Below, piece after piece: positions 40,265-49,983 of a stretch of DNA of 64,000 nt (position 1 is the stretch's first letter; every line of letters starts with the position of its first letter). The DNA is from an uncultured Sphingomonas sp. (lineage in GTDB: Bacteria > Pseudomonadota > Alphaproteobacteria > Sphingomonadales > Sphingomonadaceae). Both the position numbers and the translations under genes were made by a program. The notes under the pieces were generated by a model. The model did not search any database. It worked only from the letters and a program-made list of their open reading frames with translations, and was not told the DNA's origin. The stretch is from NCBI RefSeq assembly GCF_913777625.1, contig NZ_CAJYTI010000032.1, positions 1 through 64,000 on the forward strand. Direction: 5' to 3'.

Positions 40265-43200
40265 TCAGAAGGAGAACCGCGCCTGGATGCGGGCGGACCG
40301 CGCCGTCTGGCGGCCGGTCACCTGCTGGTAATAGGGGCTCGCCACCCCGTTGCCGTCGGTGCCGTACTCGTTGAAGTCGGTCTTCGCGTGCAGGTTGAGC
40401 GCGTTGAAGACGGTGAGGTTCAGGCCGACGTCCGATCCGCCGATCTTCGTCTTCCACGCGATCGTCAGATCGTTGCCGAACACCCAGTCGCTGCTGAACA
40501 CCGAACCGCGCGGGATCAGCTTGACCGGTGCCTGGCTCGCCGGAATCGTCGGGTCGGTATCGATCTGTCCGTTGGACAGCACCCGACAATAGAGACCCGC
40601 CGCGCCGTACGCACGCGCATAGGGATCGACCGACGACGGCACCATGCCGATGCACCCGTAATGGCGCGGCGAGGTGGCCGAGAAGTTGAAGCCGAAGGTC
40701 AGGGACTTGGTCGGCGCGTACGACCCCCACAGCTTGAACACATGGCGGCGATCGTTCGGCGAATAGCCGTACGTGCCGTTGGTGAGGCCGGGCTGGTCGA
40801 AGTCCTCGGTGAGGCCGGTATCGGACTGGCCGTTATCGGTCTTCACCCCGCCCTCGTAATTGCCCTTGGTCCAGGACAGCACATAGGAACCGTTGAGTTC
40901 GAACCGGCCGTCGAACTCACGCCCGACCTCGAAGGCGATCGCCTTGTAGGTCCGCTTGGCCCGCGGATAGCCGAGCTGCGCCGGCGTCAGCGTGACGGTG
41001 CGCGGAGTCGATTCGCCGTTGATCGGCGCGGCGAGCTGGACGGTGATCGGCTGGCCCGGATTGTTCAGCACATATTGGGTGAAGCCGGTCCAGATCGCGT
41101 CGCAGCCCTTGATGCCGTTCGCGGTGCAGTATTTGTTGACCGCGCCGTCGATCGCGGAATCCTCCAGCACCTCGTTGAGGCGCGTGTAGGTGGCGTAGAC
41201 GTTGAACCGCCATCGGCTGATGCGCTTTTCATAGCCGAGGATGAACTCGTCCTCGGATTGCGGCTTGAGGTTCTGGGCGACGGCCGCGTCGACCGCAACC
41301 GGCTGGCCGCTGCCGGTGACGTCGCAGTTCGTCACCTTGTCGTCCGGACAGGGGGCTGCCCCCGGATAGAGCACCGCGGCGCCAAGCTTCGGAATGCCGT
41401 CGGCGCCGATTCCGGCAAGGAGGTTGGTGCGCGTATAATAGGTCTCGCCGCCGGTCAGCCGGATATTGGTGTTCGAGGCCACCGGCAGGAACATGCGCGA
41501 GAAGCTGCCATAGACCTTGTCCTTGCGGGCGCCGAACGGGTCGAGCGTGAAGCCCAGGCGCGGCCCCCACTGGTTGCCGGACTCGTAGAATTTCTTGCCC
41601 GCCGAATTGTTGTTGCCGAAGCGGTCGTTGCGCAGGCCGAGGCTGAGGTTCAGGCGCTCGTTGAACAGCGCCCAGGCGTCCTGGATGTAGAAGGCCTCGT
41701 TCCGGGACGTGAAGCTGCCGATGTTGGAATAGAAGGTCTGGCGCACATAGTCGGTGCCGATCGGCAGGCCGAACTGGTCGCCCTGCTTCGCGCGGTAGAT
41801 GACATAGCTGTAGCCAAGCCCGGCGCCGACCTGCCGGTTTATCGAGGACAGGTCTTCGCGGTCATAGCCGAACTTGAAGTGGTGCTTGCCCAGGAAATTG
41901 GCATAGATGTCGACATCGGCGCGGTAGAATTTCCGGACGTCGTGGTTGATGCCAAGGCCGCCGCCGGCATTGGTGAGCGAAACCGCCGGATCGTTGCGCG
42001 CGTCGCTGACGCCCGGCACGACCTTGGAATCGGCGTTCACGCTCTGATAGTTGTTGTTGTTCTCGCCCCGCCCATAGGCAGCGGAGAAGGTCAGCCAGCT
42101 CTTGATGATGCTGGTGTAGCGCGCGACGTAGTTCTCGCCGCCATATTGGTTGCTGGTGCTGCCGGTATAGGGCCCGTCGATATTGCGGACGCGATCGTAG
42201 CGCACGGTCGACGTGCTGCCGTAATAATCGGTCTTGGTATCCTGCGACGTGTTGAAATAGGTGAATTCGAGGTGGTTCTGGTCGTTGATATAGGCGTCGA
42301 TCTTGCCGCCGTAGAAGGGCGTGCCGGTGTGATAGAACGACCGTGACGTCCCCTGCTTGGTCTTGGTCGTCAGATTATACTCGGTGCCTGCCGAAACGCT
42401 GCTGTTGTCGCGCGTCTGATACAGGCCGAAGAAGAACAGATGGTCCTTCCAGATCGGGCCGGAAAGCGTGGCGACGACCGACTTGGATTCGGCGGAGCCG
42501 TTGGCATTGTCGCTGTAGATCGTGTCCTTGGTCTTCGATCGCAGCTCGTTCGGGTTCCAGGTGTACAGCAGCGAACCGTGGAACTCGTTGCTGCCCGACT
42601 GGGTGGTGGCATTGATGAAGCCACCGGTCGAGCGACCGAATTCCGCGGCATAGCCGCCGGTCTTCGTCTCGGTCGTCTTGTAGAAATCATAGGGCACGTC
42701 GACGGGCGACAGCCCCTTGCGGAAGTCCGTGATGTTCAGGCCGTTGATGAAGAACGCGTTTTCCGAGACGGCGCCGCCGTTGATCGAGCTCAGCCCCGAA
42801 AAGGCGCTCGACCCCGCATTCGCACCGGGTGCGAGCTGGATGATCGACTGGATATTGCGCGCAATCGGCAGCCGCTGGCTCACTTCCGCCACGTCGAGCA
42901 CGAGGCCGGTGGTGGTGCGATCGAAATCGACGTTGGCGACGCGCGATCCCTTCACCACGATCTCGTTGCTGCCTTCTGCAGCGAGAGCGAAGGTGTTGCT
43001 GGCATTGTTCGCCGAGATGCGGATGCCCGCTTCTTCATAGCCCGGATAGCCGTCGGCGGTGATGCTGAAGGTGTAGGACCCCGCCTGCAGTTCGGGGAGG
43101 CTGAAATTGCCTTCCTTGTCGGTCACGGCGGACCGCGTGAACCCCTGGTCGTCCGACTTGGCGGCGACGGATGCGCCTACGATCGGCTTGCCGTTCTGAT

Positions 43201-43342
43201 CCACCACGCGGCCGGTCGCCCGGACGGTGGAATAGCCCTGCGCATGTGCCGCCGTCGACACGAGTGGAAGAAGCGCCAGCGTCGCACCTGCGACGGACGC
43301 ACGAAGAAGACTGCGGCAAAGCCGCAGGCGAGCGTTTGTCAT
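40265..43342 (-). CDS. Oar-like TonB-dependent outer-membrane receptor
   Basis: A 1025-residue protein with signal peptide (LLRASVAGATLALLPLVSTA, cleavage near AHA-Q), an N-terminal carboxypeptidase-regulatory-like beta domain (VVDQNGKPIVGASVAAKSDD, about 42-130), a plug domain (QSIIQLAPGANAGSS, AFFINGLNITDFRKGLSP, YAAEFGRSTGGFINATTQSG) and a long beta-barrel ending in IQARFSF, with the C-terminal Phe typical of outer-membrane proteins. The plug/barrel resembles the Oar family. The substrate is unknown. ATG 43342; its promoter region shows a possible repressor site. Confidence 0.92.
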   Translation of the reverse strand: MTNARLRLCRSLLRASVAGATLALLPLVSTAAHAQGYSTVRATGRVVDQNGKPIVGASVAAKSDDQGFTRSAVTDKEGNFSLPELQAGSYTFSITADGYPGYEEAGIRISANNASNTFALAAEGSNEIVVKGSRVANVDFDRTTTGLVLDVAEVSQRLPIARNIQSIIQLAPGANAGSSAFSGLSSINGGAVSENAFFINGLNITDFRKGLSPVDVPYDFYKTTETKTGGYAAEFGRSTGGFINATTQSGSNEFHGSLLYTWNPNELRSKTKDTIYSDNANGSAESKSVVATLSGPIWKDHLFFFGLYQTRDNSSVSAGTEYNLTTKTKQGTSRSFYHTGTPFYGGKIDAYINDQNHLEFTYFNTSQDTKTDYYGSTSTVRYDRVRNIDGPYTGSTSNQYGGENYVARYTSIIKSWLTFSAAYGRGENNNNYQSVNADSKVVPGVSDARNDPAVSLTNAGGGLGINHDVRKFYRADVDIYANFLGKHHFKFGYDREDLSSINRQVGAGLGYSYVIYRAKQGDQFGLPIGTDYVRQTFYSNIGSFTSRNEAFYIQDAWALFNERLNLSLGLRNDRFGNNNSAGKKFYESGNQWGPRLGFTLDPFGARKDKVYGSFSRMFLPVASNTNIRLTGGETYYTRTNLLAGIGADGIPKLGAAVLYPGAAPCPDDKVTNCDVTGSGQPVAVDAAVAQNLKPQSEDEFILGYEKRISRWRFNVYATYTRLNEVLEDSAIDGAVNKYCTANGIKGCDAIWTGFTQYVLNNPGQPITVQLAAPINGESTPRTVTLTPAQLGYPRAKRTYKAIAFEVGREFDGRFELNGSYVLSWTKGNYEGGVKTDNGQSDTGLTEDFDQPGLTNGTYGYSPNDRRHVFKLWGSYAPTKSLTFGFNFSATSPRHYGCIGMVPSSVDPYARAYGAAGLYCRVLSNGQIDTDPTIPASQAPVKLIPRGSVFSSDWVFGNDLTIAWKTKIGGSDVGLNLTVFNALNLHAKTDFNEYGTDGNGVASPYYQQVTGRQTARSARIQARFSF

Positions 43343-43663
43343 GATTGCATACCCCTTTTCCTACCCCAATCCCCAGGGCGCGATCCGCTATCAGTGCGTT
43401 ACGGATACCGTATACAACATAATATTGTGATGGGCTGTCAAACGAAAACTTACTAAATATTCCATTAGCTTAGCTTGTGTGTTGCTGCGTTGCGGCACTA
43501 ATGTGGTAACGATTTTGCAACCCAGGGCGCGTTTGCGCCTCTCTCGACTCCCCCCTCCTGCCGGGCAGCGTGGTGCGATCGGGCCTGGGTCCGCAGCGGA
43601 GTTGCGCGTCGTGCCTCCCCGCCGTACAGGGCGCGCATTTCCCCATTTCGGAGTCCCTGCCCC
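43343..43663. other. 321-bp AT-richer intergenic region between the TonB receptor and argG
   Basis: No credible gene. Roughly 43385-43510 is markedly AT-rich for this genome and holds the receptor promoter and palindrome. The rest, towards argG, is GC-rich and presumably carries the argG promoter, which I could not place. A GAGTCCC stretch lies about 10-15 bp before the argG ATG. Confidence 0.6.
43405..43441 (-). promoter_or_regulatory. promoter of the TonB receptor with overlapping palindrome
   Basis: Read on the minus strand: TTGACA (43436-43441), an 18-bp spacer, TTGTAT (43412-43417). The -10 region overlaps the palindrome GTATAC (43410-43415) within ATACCGTATAC, a pattern like GntR/LacI-type operators that control such receptors. 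The predicted transcript has a leader of about 60 nt. The regulator is unknown. Confidence 0.45.
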
Positions 43664-44881
<1,218 letters not shown>

Positions 44882-44888
44882 GCCTGTT

Positions 44889-44916
44889 GCGCCCCTCCCG
44901 CGTGCGGGAGGGGCGC
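44889..44916. repeat. single-hairpin copy of the CCCCTCCCGC palindrome
   Basis: The 13-bp perfect stem GCGCCCCTCCCGC / GCGGGAGGGGCGC has a GT loop, between the convergent argG and rarD stops. The inner 10 bp plus loop is identical to the hairpin inside bkdB at 47033-47054 and has the same stem as those inside imuB. It may also serve as a two-way terminator, but lacks a T-tract. Confidence 0.8.
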
Positions 44917-45809
44917 TACCCCCGAACCGCCGCCCGATAGGCGCGCAGACTGTCCCAGGCGTAGAGCGCGCAGCCGGACCAGATCAGCGCGAAGGTGGCG
45001 AGGTGCACCGGCAGCACCGGCTCGCCGAACACCACCACTGCCTCCAGGAACTGCAGCGTCGGCGCGATATACTGGAGCAGCCCCATGGTCGCATAGGGCA
45101 GCCGCTTGGCGGCAGCGGCGAACAGCAGCAGCGGCGTCGCGGTGACGACCCCGGCCGCGATCAGCAGCAGATCGATCCGCGTCGATCCGCCGAACGCCGC
45201 CGTACCGCTATGCTGCGCCCAGAGCAGCACCGCCAATGCAGGCGGGCCGAGCAGCAGCGTCTCTACCGTCAGCCCGCCCAGCGCGTCGATCGCGGCGACC
45301 TTGCGGAGCAGGCCATAGCCGCCGAAGCTCAGCGCCAGCGCGAGCGGGATCCACAAGCTGCCGACACCGTGGAGCGCCAGCAGCAGCACGCCGAGCGCGG
45401 CCAGTCCGATGGCGACGCCCTGCCAGCGCCGAAGCCGCTCGCCGAGCACCAGCATGCCGAGCGCCACATTGACCAGCGGATTGACGAAATAGCCGAGGCT
45501 CGCGTCGAGCACATGGGTGTGCTGGACCGACCAGATATAGACCAGCCAGTTGATCGCGATCAGCGCCGCGCTGCCGATCAGGAGCAGCAACGTGCGCCCG
45601 CGCGCCGCGCGGGCGATGCTCCCCACCCGCCGCAACGCGACGACGATCCCAGCGAGCAGCAGCAGCGACCAGAGCACGCGGTGCGACAGCACCTGTAGCG
45701 CCGGCACCCCCTGCAGCAGGTGCAGGTAGAGCGGCAACACGCCCCAAAGGCTGTACGAGGCGATGCCGAGGAGAAGGCCGGTGCGATCAGCACCCTGGGG
45801 CTTGGTCAT
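44916..45809 (-). CDS. rarD: RarD/EamA-family transporter
   Basis: A 297-residue inner-membrane protein with about ten transmembrane segments, typical of RarD-type EamA drug/metabolite transporters. It begins MTKPQGADRTGLLLGIASYS; LYLHLLQGVPALQVLSHRVL, the conserved SLGYFVNPLVNVALGMLVLG and LQYIAPTLQFLEAVVVFGEP near the C-terminus are RarD hallmarks. ATG 45809 has CAGGG upstream; a start at 45839 would lie within the palindrome. The substrate is unknown. Confidence 0.88.
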   Translation of the reverse strand: MTKPQGADRTGLLLGIASYSLWGVLPLYLHLLQGVPALQVLSHRVLWSLLLLAGIVVALRRVGSIARAARGRTLLLLIGSAALIAINWLVYIWSVQHTHVLDASLGYFVNPLVNVALGMLVLGERLRRWQGVAIGLAALGVLLLALHGVGSLWIPLALALSFGGYGLLRKVAAIDALGGLTVETLLLGPPALAVLLWAQHSGTAAFGGSTRIDLLLIAAGVVTATPLLLFAAAAKRLPYATMGLLQYIAPTLQFLEAVVVFGEPVLPVHLATFALIWSGCALYAWDSLRAYRAAVRG

Positions 45810-45824
45810 GTTACCCTGTTGCGC

Positions 45825-45848
45825 CGTGTTGCGGTGCAACGCAACACG
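45825..45848. promoter_or_regulatory. 9-bp palindrome upstream of rarD
   Basis: CGTGTTGCG, 6 bp, CGCAACACG lies 16-39 bp upstream of the rarD ATG and 8 bp from the YciI stop. It could be an operator or an RNA hairpin in a shared transcript. No regulator is evident. Confidence 0.4.
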
Positions 45849-45855
45849 AGCAGGG

Positions 45856-46155
45856 TCAAGCCGGGCGGATCGGTGTGGCGGCCTCTCCCCCGGCGACGGT
45901 GGCCCAGGGCACCACGTCCCAATGGGTGACGAGGCCTTCGGTCACATAGGGATCCTGCGCCGCAAAGGCGCGCGCGGCCTCCGCATCGCCGAACAGCAGC
46001 AGCGCGCTTTCCGGCGGATCGCCCACCGCCCCGCCGAGCAGCAGCGTGCCGGCATCCGCCGCAGCCCAGGCGAGCGCCAGATGCGCCTCCCGCAGCGCAC
46101 CCCGGCGCGCGAGATAGTCGGGCGCCAGGGTGTAGCGGAGCAGGAAATGCGCCAC
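45856..46155 (-). CDS. YciI-like protein
   Basis: A small dimeric ferredoxin-like-fold protein of 99 residues. It has the YciI pattern: FLLRYTLAPDYLARRGALRE with the conserved Arg/His region AHLALAWAAADAGTLLLGGA, ALLLFGDAEAARAFAAQDPY (conserved DPY) and ending VVPWATVAGG. The function is uncertain in this family. The start is GTG 46155, 2 bp after the E2 stop, so it may be co-transcribed with the bkd genes. Confidence 0.85.
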   Translation of the reverse strand: MAHFLLRYTLAPDYLARRGALREAHLALAWAAADAGTLLLGGAVGDPPESALLLFGDAEAARAFAAQDPYVTEGLVTHWDVVPWATVAGGEAATPIRPA

Positions 46156-46157
46156 GC

Positions 46158-47477
46158 TCAGTCGGCGAACAGCAGGACCGGGGTCTCGAGCAGCTTCTTC
46201 ACCGCCTGGACGAAGCTTGCCGCGTCCCAGCCGTCGACGACGCGGTGGTCGCAGCTGATCGACAGGTTCATCAGCTTGGCGCGGACGATCTCGTCGCCGT
46301 GGAACACCGGGCGTTCGACGATCTTGTTCGGGCCGATGATCGCCACTTCCGGCCGGTTGATCACCGGCGTCGTCGCGATACCGCCGAGCGGCCCGAGCGA
46401 GGTGACGGTGAGGGTGGAGCCGCTCAGCTCCTCCGACTTGGCCTTGCCGGTGCGCGCGGCCTCGGCGAGGCGGGTGATCTCGCTCGCCAGCTGCCAGACG
46501 TTGCGGTCCTGCGCATCGCGGATCACCGGCACCATCAGCCCGGCATCGGTCTGCGTCGCCATGCCGAGATGGACGCGACCGTGGCGGGTGACCACCCCGG
46601 CCTCATCGTCATAGCGGGCGTTGAGCATCGGGAAGTCGGGCATCGTGCGGCACAAGGCGACGATCAGGAACGGCAGCATGGTCAGCTTCGGGCGCTGGCC
46701 ACGGTTGGCATTGAGGTCGCCACGCATCGCTTCCAGCGCGGTGACGTCGATCTCGTCGACATAGGTGAAGTGCGGGATGGCGCGCTTCGAGGCGGCCATG
46801 TTCTCGGCGATGCGGCGGCGCATGCCGATCACCTTCACCGGCTGGTCCTCGCGGGCACGGCTCGCGTGGGGCGCGTGATAGCCCTGCGCGCTGCCATAGC
46901 GGAGGAACGCGTCGAGATCGGCATGGCGGAGGCGGTCGCCCTCGGCCGGCTTTACCTGCGCGAGGTCGATGCCGAGGTCCGCCGCGCGGGCGCGGACCGC
47001 GGGGGAGGCGAGGATCTTGATTTCCTGCGCTCCCCCTCCCGCGTGCGGGAGGGGGCTGGGGGGTGGGCTCCCGGCCTCCACAGGTGCATCGCTGGTGGTG
47101 AGCGAGGCCCCCCCCCCGGCCCCTCCCGCAAGCGGGAGGGGAGCGATGGGCTCGGCGTCCGTCGCTCCCTCGACGCCGGGATTCTCGGCCTCGACCTGTT
47201 CCTCGACGGGCGTCTCCGGCTCGGCCGCAGCCTCGCCCTCGACCTCGATCACCATCAGCGCCGACCCGATCGGCACCTGATCCCCCACGTCGCCGGCAAG
47301 CTCGACCACCACGCCGGAGACGGGCGATTCCATCTCCACCGTGGCCTTGTCGGTCATCATGTCGGCGACCTGCTGGTCTTCCTCGACGCGGTCTCCGATC
47401 TTCACGTGCCAGGCGACGATCTCGGCCTCGGCAATGCCCTCGCCGATGTCCGGCAGACGAAAGGTAAAACGCGCCAT
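46158..47477 (-). CDS. bkdB: branched-chain 2-oxoacid dehydrogenase E2 (dihydrolipoyl acyltransferase) with repeat-encoded linker
   Basis: Core of the branched-chain 2-oxoacid dehydrogenase complex, transferring acyl groups from E1 to CoA, 439 residues. The lipoyl domain (1 to about 80; the lipoyl lysine is in MMTDKATVEMESPVSG), the E1/E3-binding domain (about 150-190; KILASPAVRARAADLGIDL) and the catalytic domain (about 205-439; LSISCDHRVVDGWDAASFVQ with the HRxxDG motif) are all present. Residues about 113-149 are encoded by a palindromic element (APLPLAGGAGGG ... PPPSPLPHAGGG). They sit in the flexible linker, where extra length is tolerable. A run of ten G residues lies inside this stretch. 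Confidence 0.93.
   Translation of the reverse strand: MARFTFRLPDIGEGIAEAEIVAWHVKIGDRVEEDQQVADMMTDKATVEMESPVSGVVVELAGDVGDQVPIGSALMVIEVEGEAAAEPETPVEEQVEAENPGVEGATDAEPIAPLPLAGGAGGGASLTTSDAPVEAGSPPPSPLPHAGGGAQEIKILASPAVRARAADLGIDLAQVKPAEGDRLRHADLDAFLRYGSAQGYHAPHASRAREDQPVKVIGMRRRIAENMAASKRAIPHFTYVDEIDVTALEAMRGDLNANRGQRPKLTMLPFLIVALCRTMPDFPMLNARYDDEAGVVTRHGRVHLGMATQTDAGLMVPVIRDAQDRNVWQLASEITRLAEAARTGKAKSEELSGSTLTVTSLGPLGGIATTPVINRPEVAIIGPNKIVERPVFHGDEIVRAKLMNLSISCDHRVVDGWDAASFVQAVKKLLETPVLLFAD
47032..47141. repeat. 110-bp two-hairpin palindromic element inside bkdB
   Basis: It has terminal hairpins CCCCCTCCCGC-GT-GCGGGAGGGGG (47032-47055) and CCCCTCCCGC-AA-GCGGGAGGGG (47120-47141). Inner arms are CTGGGGGGTGGGCTC (47056-47070) and the near-complement starting GAGG at 47104, which includes a homopolymer of ten C (47108-47117). 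It is fully within the E2 reading frame and keeps it open. It has the same architecture as the serC-serA element and the imuB element. Confidence 0.85.
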
Positions 47478-47481
47478 GGGG

Positions 47482-48504
47482 TCAGTCCTTGAGGAGTTTG
47501 TTGAGCGCCTCGCGGATCCGCACGGGACCTGGGAAATAGGCCCATTCGAGGCTGTGGGGATAAGGCGTGTCGAAGCCGGTGACGCGGGCGATCGGCGCTT
47601 CGAGATGGTAGAAGCAGCGCTCCTGCACCAGCGCGGACAATTCCGCACCGAAGCCCGAGGTGCGCGTCGCCTCATGGACGATCATGCAGCGGCCGGTCTT
47701 CTTCACCGAGGCTTCGATCGCGTCGATGTCGAGCGGCACCAAGGTGCGCAGATCGATGATCTCGGCATCGACGCCCAGTTCCTCGATCGTCGCGGCGACC
47801 ACGTGGACCATCGTGCCGTAGCAGAGGATCGTCACCGCCTCGCCCTCGCGGACCGTCGCCGCCTTGCCGAGTTCGACGCGGTAATAGCCTGTCGGAACTT
47901 CGCTCGCCGGATGCGCGGTCCAGTTCTTGGCCGGGCGATCATAATGGCCGTCGAACGGGCCGTTATAGATGCGCTTGGGCTCGAGGAAGAGAACGGGGTC
48001 GTTGTCCTCGATCGCGGCGATCAGCAGGCCCTTGGCGTCATAGGGCGTCGACGGGATCACCGTCTTGATGCCCGAGACATGGGTGAAGATGCCCTCGGGC
48101 GACTGGCTGTGCGTCTGCCCGCCGAAGATGCCGCCGCCATAGGGCGAGCGCACCGTGATCGGCGCGGTGAAGTCGCCGTTCGAGCGGTAGCGCAGCCGTG
48201 CCGCTTCGGAGACGAGCTGGTCGAGCGCCGGGTAGATGTAATCGGCGAACTGGATCTCGGGCACGGGGCGCAGGCCATAGGCGCCCATGCCGATCGCCAC
48301 GCCGATGATGCCGATCTCGGTGATCGGCGTGTCGAAGGCGCGGGTCTTGCCGTACTTGGCCTGGAGCCCGGCGGTCGCGCGGAACACGCCGCCGAAATAG
48401 CCGACATCCTCGCCCATCACGACGACCTGGTCGTCGCGCTCCATCATCACGTCCATAGCGGAGTTGATCGCCTGGATCATGTTCATGCGGGGGGTGTCGC
48501 TCAT
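47482..48504 (-). CDS. bkdA2: branched-chain 2-oxoacid dehydrogenase E1 beta subunit
   Basis: Beta subunit of the thiamine-diphosphate E1 component, 340 residues. It has MGEDVGYFGGVFRATAGLQA (about 29-48) with the Glu that activates thiamine diphosphate, RVFDTPI-like FDTPITEIGIIGVAIGM, and SPYGGGIFGGQTHSQSPEG (about 117-135), which is typical of branched-chain E1beta. The C-terminal transketolase-like domain includes EEATRTSGFGAELS-type HEATRTSGFGAELSALVQER. Its start overlaps the E1alpha stop (ATGA). E2 follows 4 bp downstream. Confidence 0.95.
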   Translation of the reverse strand: MSDTPRMNMIQAINSAMDVMMERDDQVVVMGEDVGYFGGVFRATAGLQAKYGKTRAFDTPITEIGIIGVAIGMGAYGLRPVPEIQFADYIYPALDQLVSEAARLRYRSNGDFTAPITVRSPYGGGIFGGQTHSQSPEGIFTHVSGIKTVIPSTPYDAKGLLIAAIEDNDPVLFLEPKRIYNGPFDGHYDRPAKNWTAHPASEVPTGYYRVELGKAATVREGEAVTILCYGTMVHVVAATIEELGVDAEIIDLRTLVPLDIDAIEASVKKTGRCMIVHEATRTSGFGAELSALVQERCFYHLEAPIARVTGFDTPYPHSLEWAYFPGPVRIREALNKLLKD

Positions 48505-49772
48505 ATCCCGGCCGCCTTGCGCTCGGCGATCATCTGGTCGCTCTGTTCCTTCAAGTGCCAGGGCATCGCCTCGAAGACGCCCTCGAACATGGTTTCGAAC
48601 GGCTGGTGCATGCCGTGGCCGAGGATGCCGTTCTTCTCGGCTTCCTTCTGCGCGCGCTTCACCGTCTCGGCGAGTTCGAGGTCCATCGCCGCATGGCGTT
48701 CCTCGTCCCATTCGCCGAGACCGATCAGATGGTCCTTCAGCCGCCGGATCGGGTCGCCGAGCGGCCAGGCATTGGGTTCGCCCGCCGAGCGATAGGCGCT
48801 GGGATCGTCCGAAGTGGAGTGGCCCTCGGCGCGGTAAGTGAAATGCTCGATCAGCGTCGGGCCCTGGTTGGTGCGCGCGCGCTCGGCCGCCCATTGGGTG
48901 GCGGCATAGACCGCCAGCGCGTCATTGCCGTCGACGCGTAGGCCCGCGATGCCATAGCCGATCGCGCGGGCGGCGAAGGTGGTCGCCTCGGCGCCGGCAA
49001 AGCCGGAGAAGCTCGAGATCGCCCATTGGTTGTTGACGACGTTGAAGATCACCGGCGCGCGGTAGACGGTCGCAAAGGTCAGCGCCGAGTGGAAGTCGCC
49101 TTCCGCGGTCGAACCCTCGCCGCACCAGGTGGCGGCAATGCGGGTATCGCCCCGCGCCGCGCTCGCCATCGCCCAGCCCACCGCCTGCGGATATTGCGTG
49201 GCGAGGTTGCCGGAGATCGAGAAGAAGCCGGTCTCCTTCGACGAATACATGATCGGCAGCTGCCGGCCCTGCAGCGGATCGCTCCGGTTGGAGTAGATCT
49301 GGTTCATCATCGCGACCAGCGGATAGCCGCGGGTTATCAGGATGCCCTGCTGGCGATAGCTGGGGAAGCACATGTCGTCGCCCGCCATCGCCAGCGCTGC
49401 CGAAACCGACACCGCCTCCTCGCCAGTCGACTTCATGTAGAAGCTGGTCTTGCCCTGGCGCTGGGCGCGGAACATGCGCTCGTCGAACGCGCGGGTGAGC
49501 GCCATGCTGCGCAGCATTTTCAGCTTCGCCTCGGCATCGAGCCGCGGATCCCAGGGGCCGACGGCGTTGCCGGCGTCATCGAGGACGCGGACCAGGCCAT
49601 AGGCGAGTTCGTGGAATCGATCGGCCGGCTCGGCGGTGTCCGGGCGGCGTGCGGCGCCGGCGGGGGGCACGACGAGATCGCTGAAATCAGCCTCGTCGCC
49701 GGGGCGAAAGCGCGGCTCGGGCACATGCAGCGATAAAGGCGGCAGGTTGGCGCGCGGGGCGTCCACCGTCAT
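48501..49772 (-). CDS. bkdA1: branched-chain 2-oxoacid dehydrogenase E1 alpha subunit
   Basis: Alpha subunit of E1, binding thiamine diphosphate, 423 residues. The TPP-binding motif is present as WCGEGSTAEGDFHSALTFAT ... VVNNQWAIS (about 236-268), the phosphorylation-loop-like region YRAEGHSTSDDPSAYR near 336, and the branched-chain-type N-terminus LPPLSLHVPEPRFRPGDEAD. The start is ATG 49772. First gene of the operon E1alpha-E1beta-E2(-yciI). An E3 gene is not in this window. Confidence 0.95.
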   Translation of the reverse strand: MTVDAPRANLPPLSLHVPEPRFRPGDEADFSDLVVPPAGAARRPDTAEPADRFHELAYGLVRVLDDAGNAVGPWDPRLDAEAKLKMLRSMALTRAFDERMFRAQRQGKTSFYMKSTGEEAVSVSAALAMAGDDMCFPSYRQQGILITRGYPLVAMMNQIYSNRSDPLQGRQLPIMYSSKETGFFSISGNLATQYPQAVGWAMASAARGDTRIAATWCGEGSTAEGDFHSALTFATVYRAPVIFNVVNNQWAISSFSGFAGAEATTFAARAIGYGIAGLRVDGNDALAVYAATQWAAERARTNQGPTLIEHFTYRAEGHSTSDDPSAYRSAGEPNAWPLGDPIRRLKDHLIGLGEWDEERHAAMDLELAETVKRAQKEAEKNGILGHGMHQPFETMFEGVFEAMPWHLKEQSDQMIAERKAAGI

Positions 49773-49909
49773 GGTCTCTCCATCAGATACGGCCGTGTCG
49801 CCACGGACAACGCACGAACTCGAATTGCGCAAGGCTGTTATAAAATTTCAACGCGTCTGTCGAGATGGGACAGCAGGGCTGGCCTAAAAATTTGGGACAT
49901 CGAGTCCGA

Positions 49910-49943
49910 TTGACTCCCGTGCCGATTGGAACAAAATAGGAAC
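49910..49943 (+). promoter_or_regulatory. SOS promoter with LexA box for imuA-imuB-dnaE2
   Basis: GAACAAAATAGGAAC at 49929-49943 is a perfect GAAC-N7-GAAC alphaproteobacterial LexA box. It overlaps a candidate promoter: TTGACT at 49910-49915, a 16-bp spacer, CAAAAT at 49932-49937. LexA bound here would cover the -10 and repress the cassette until DNA damage. It lies 41 bp before the imuA start. Confidence 0.9.
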
Positions 49944-49983
49944 GAACGAGTCGGACCTGTCATCAACCCCCGAGCGAGTCGCC

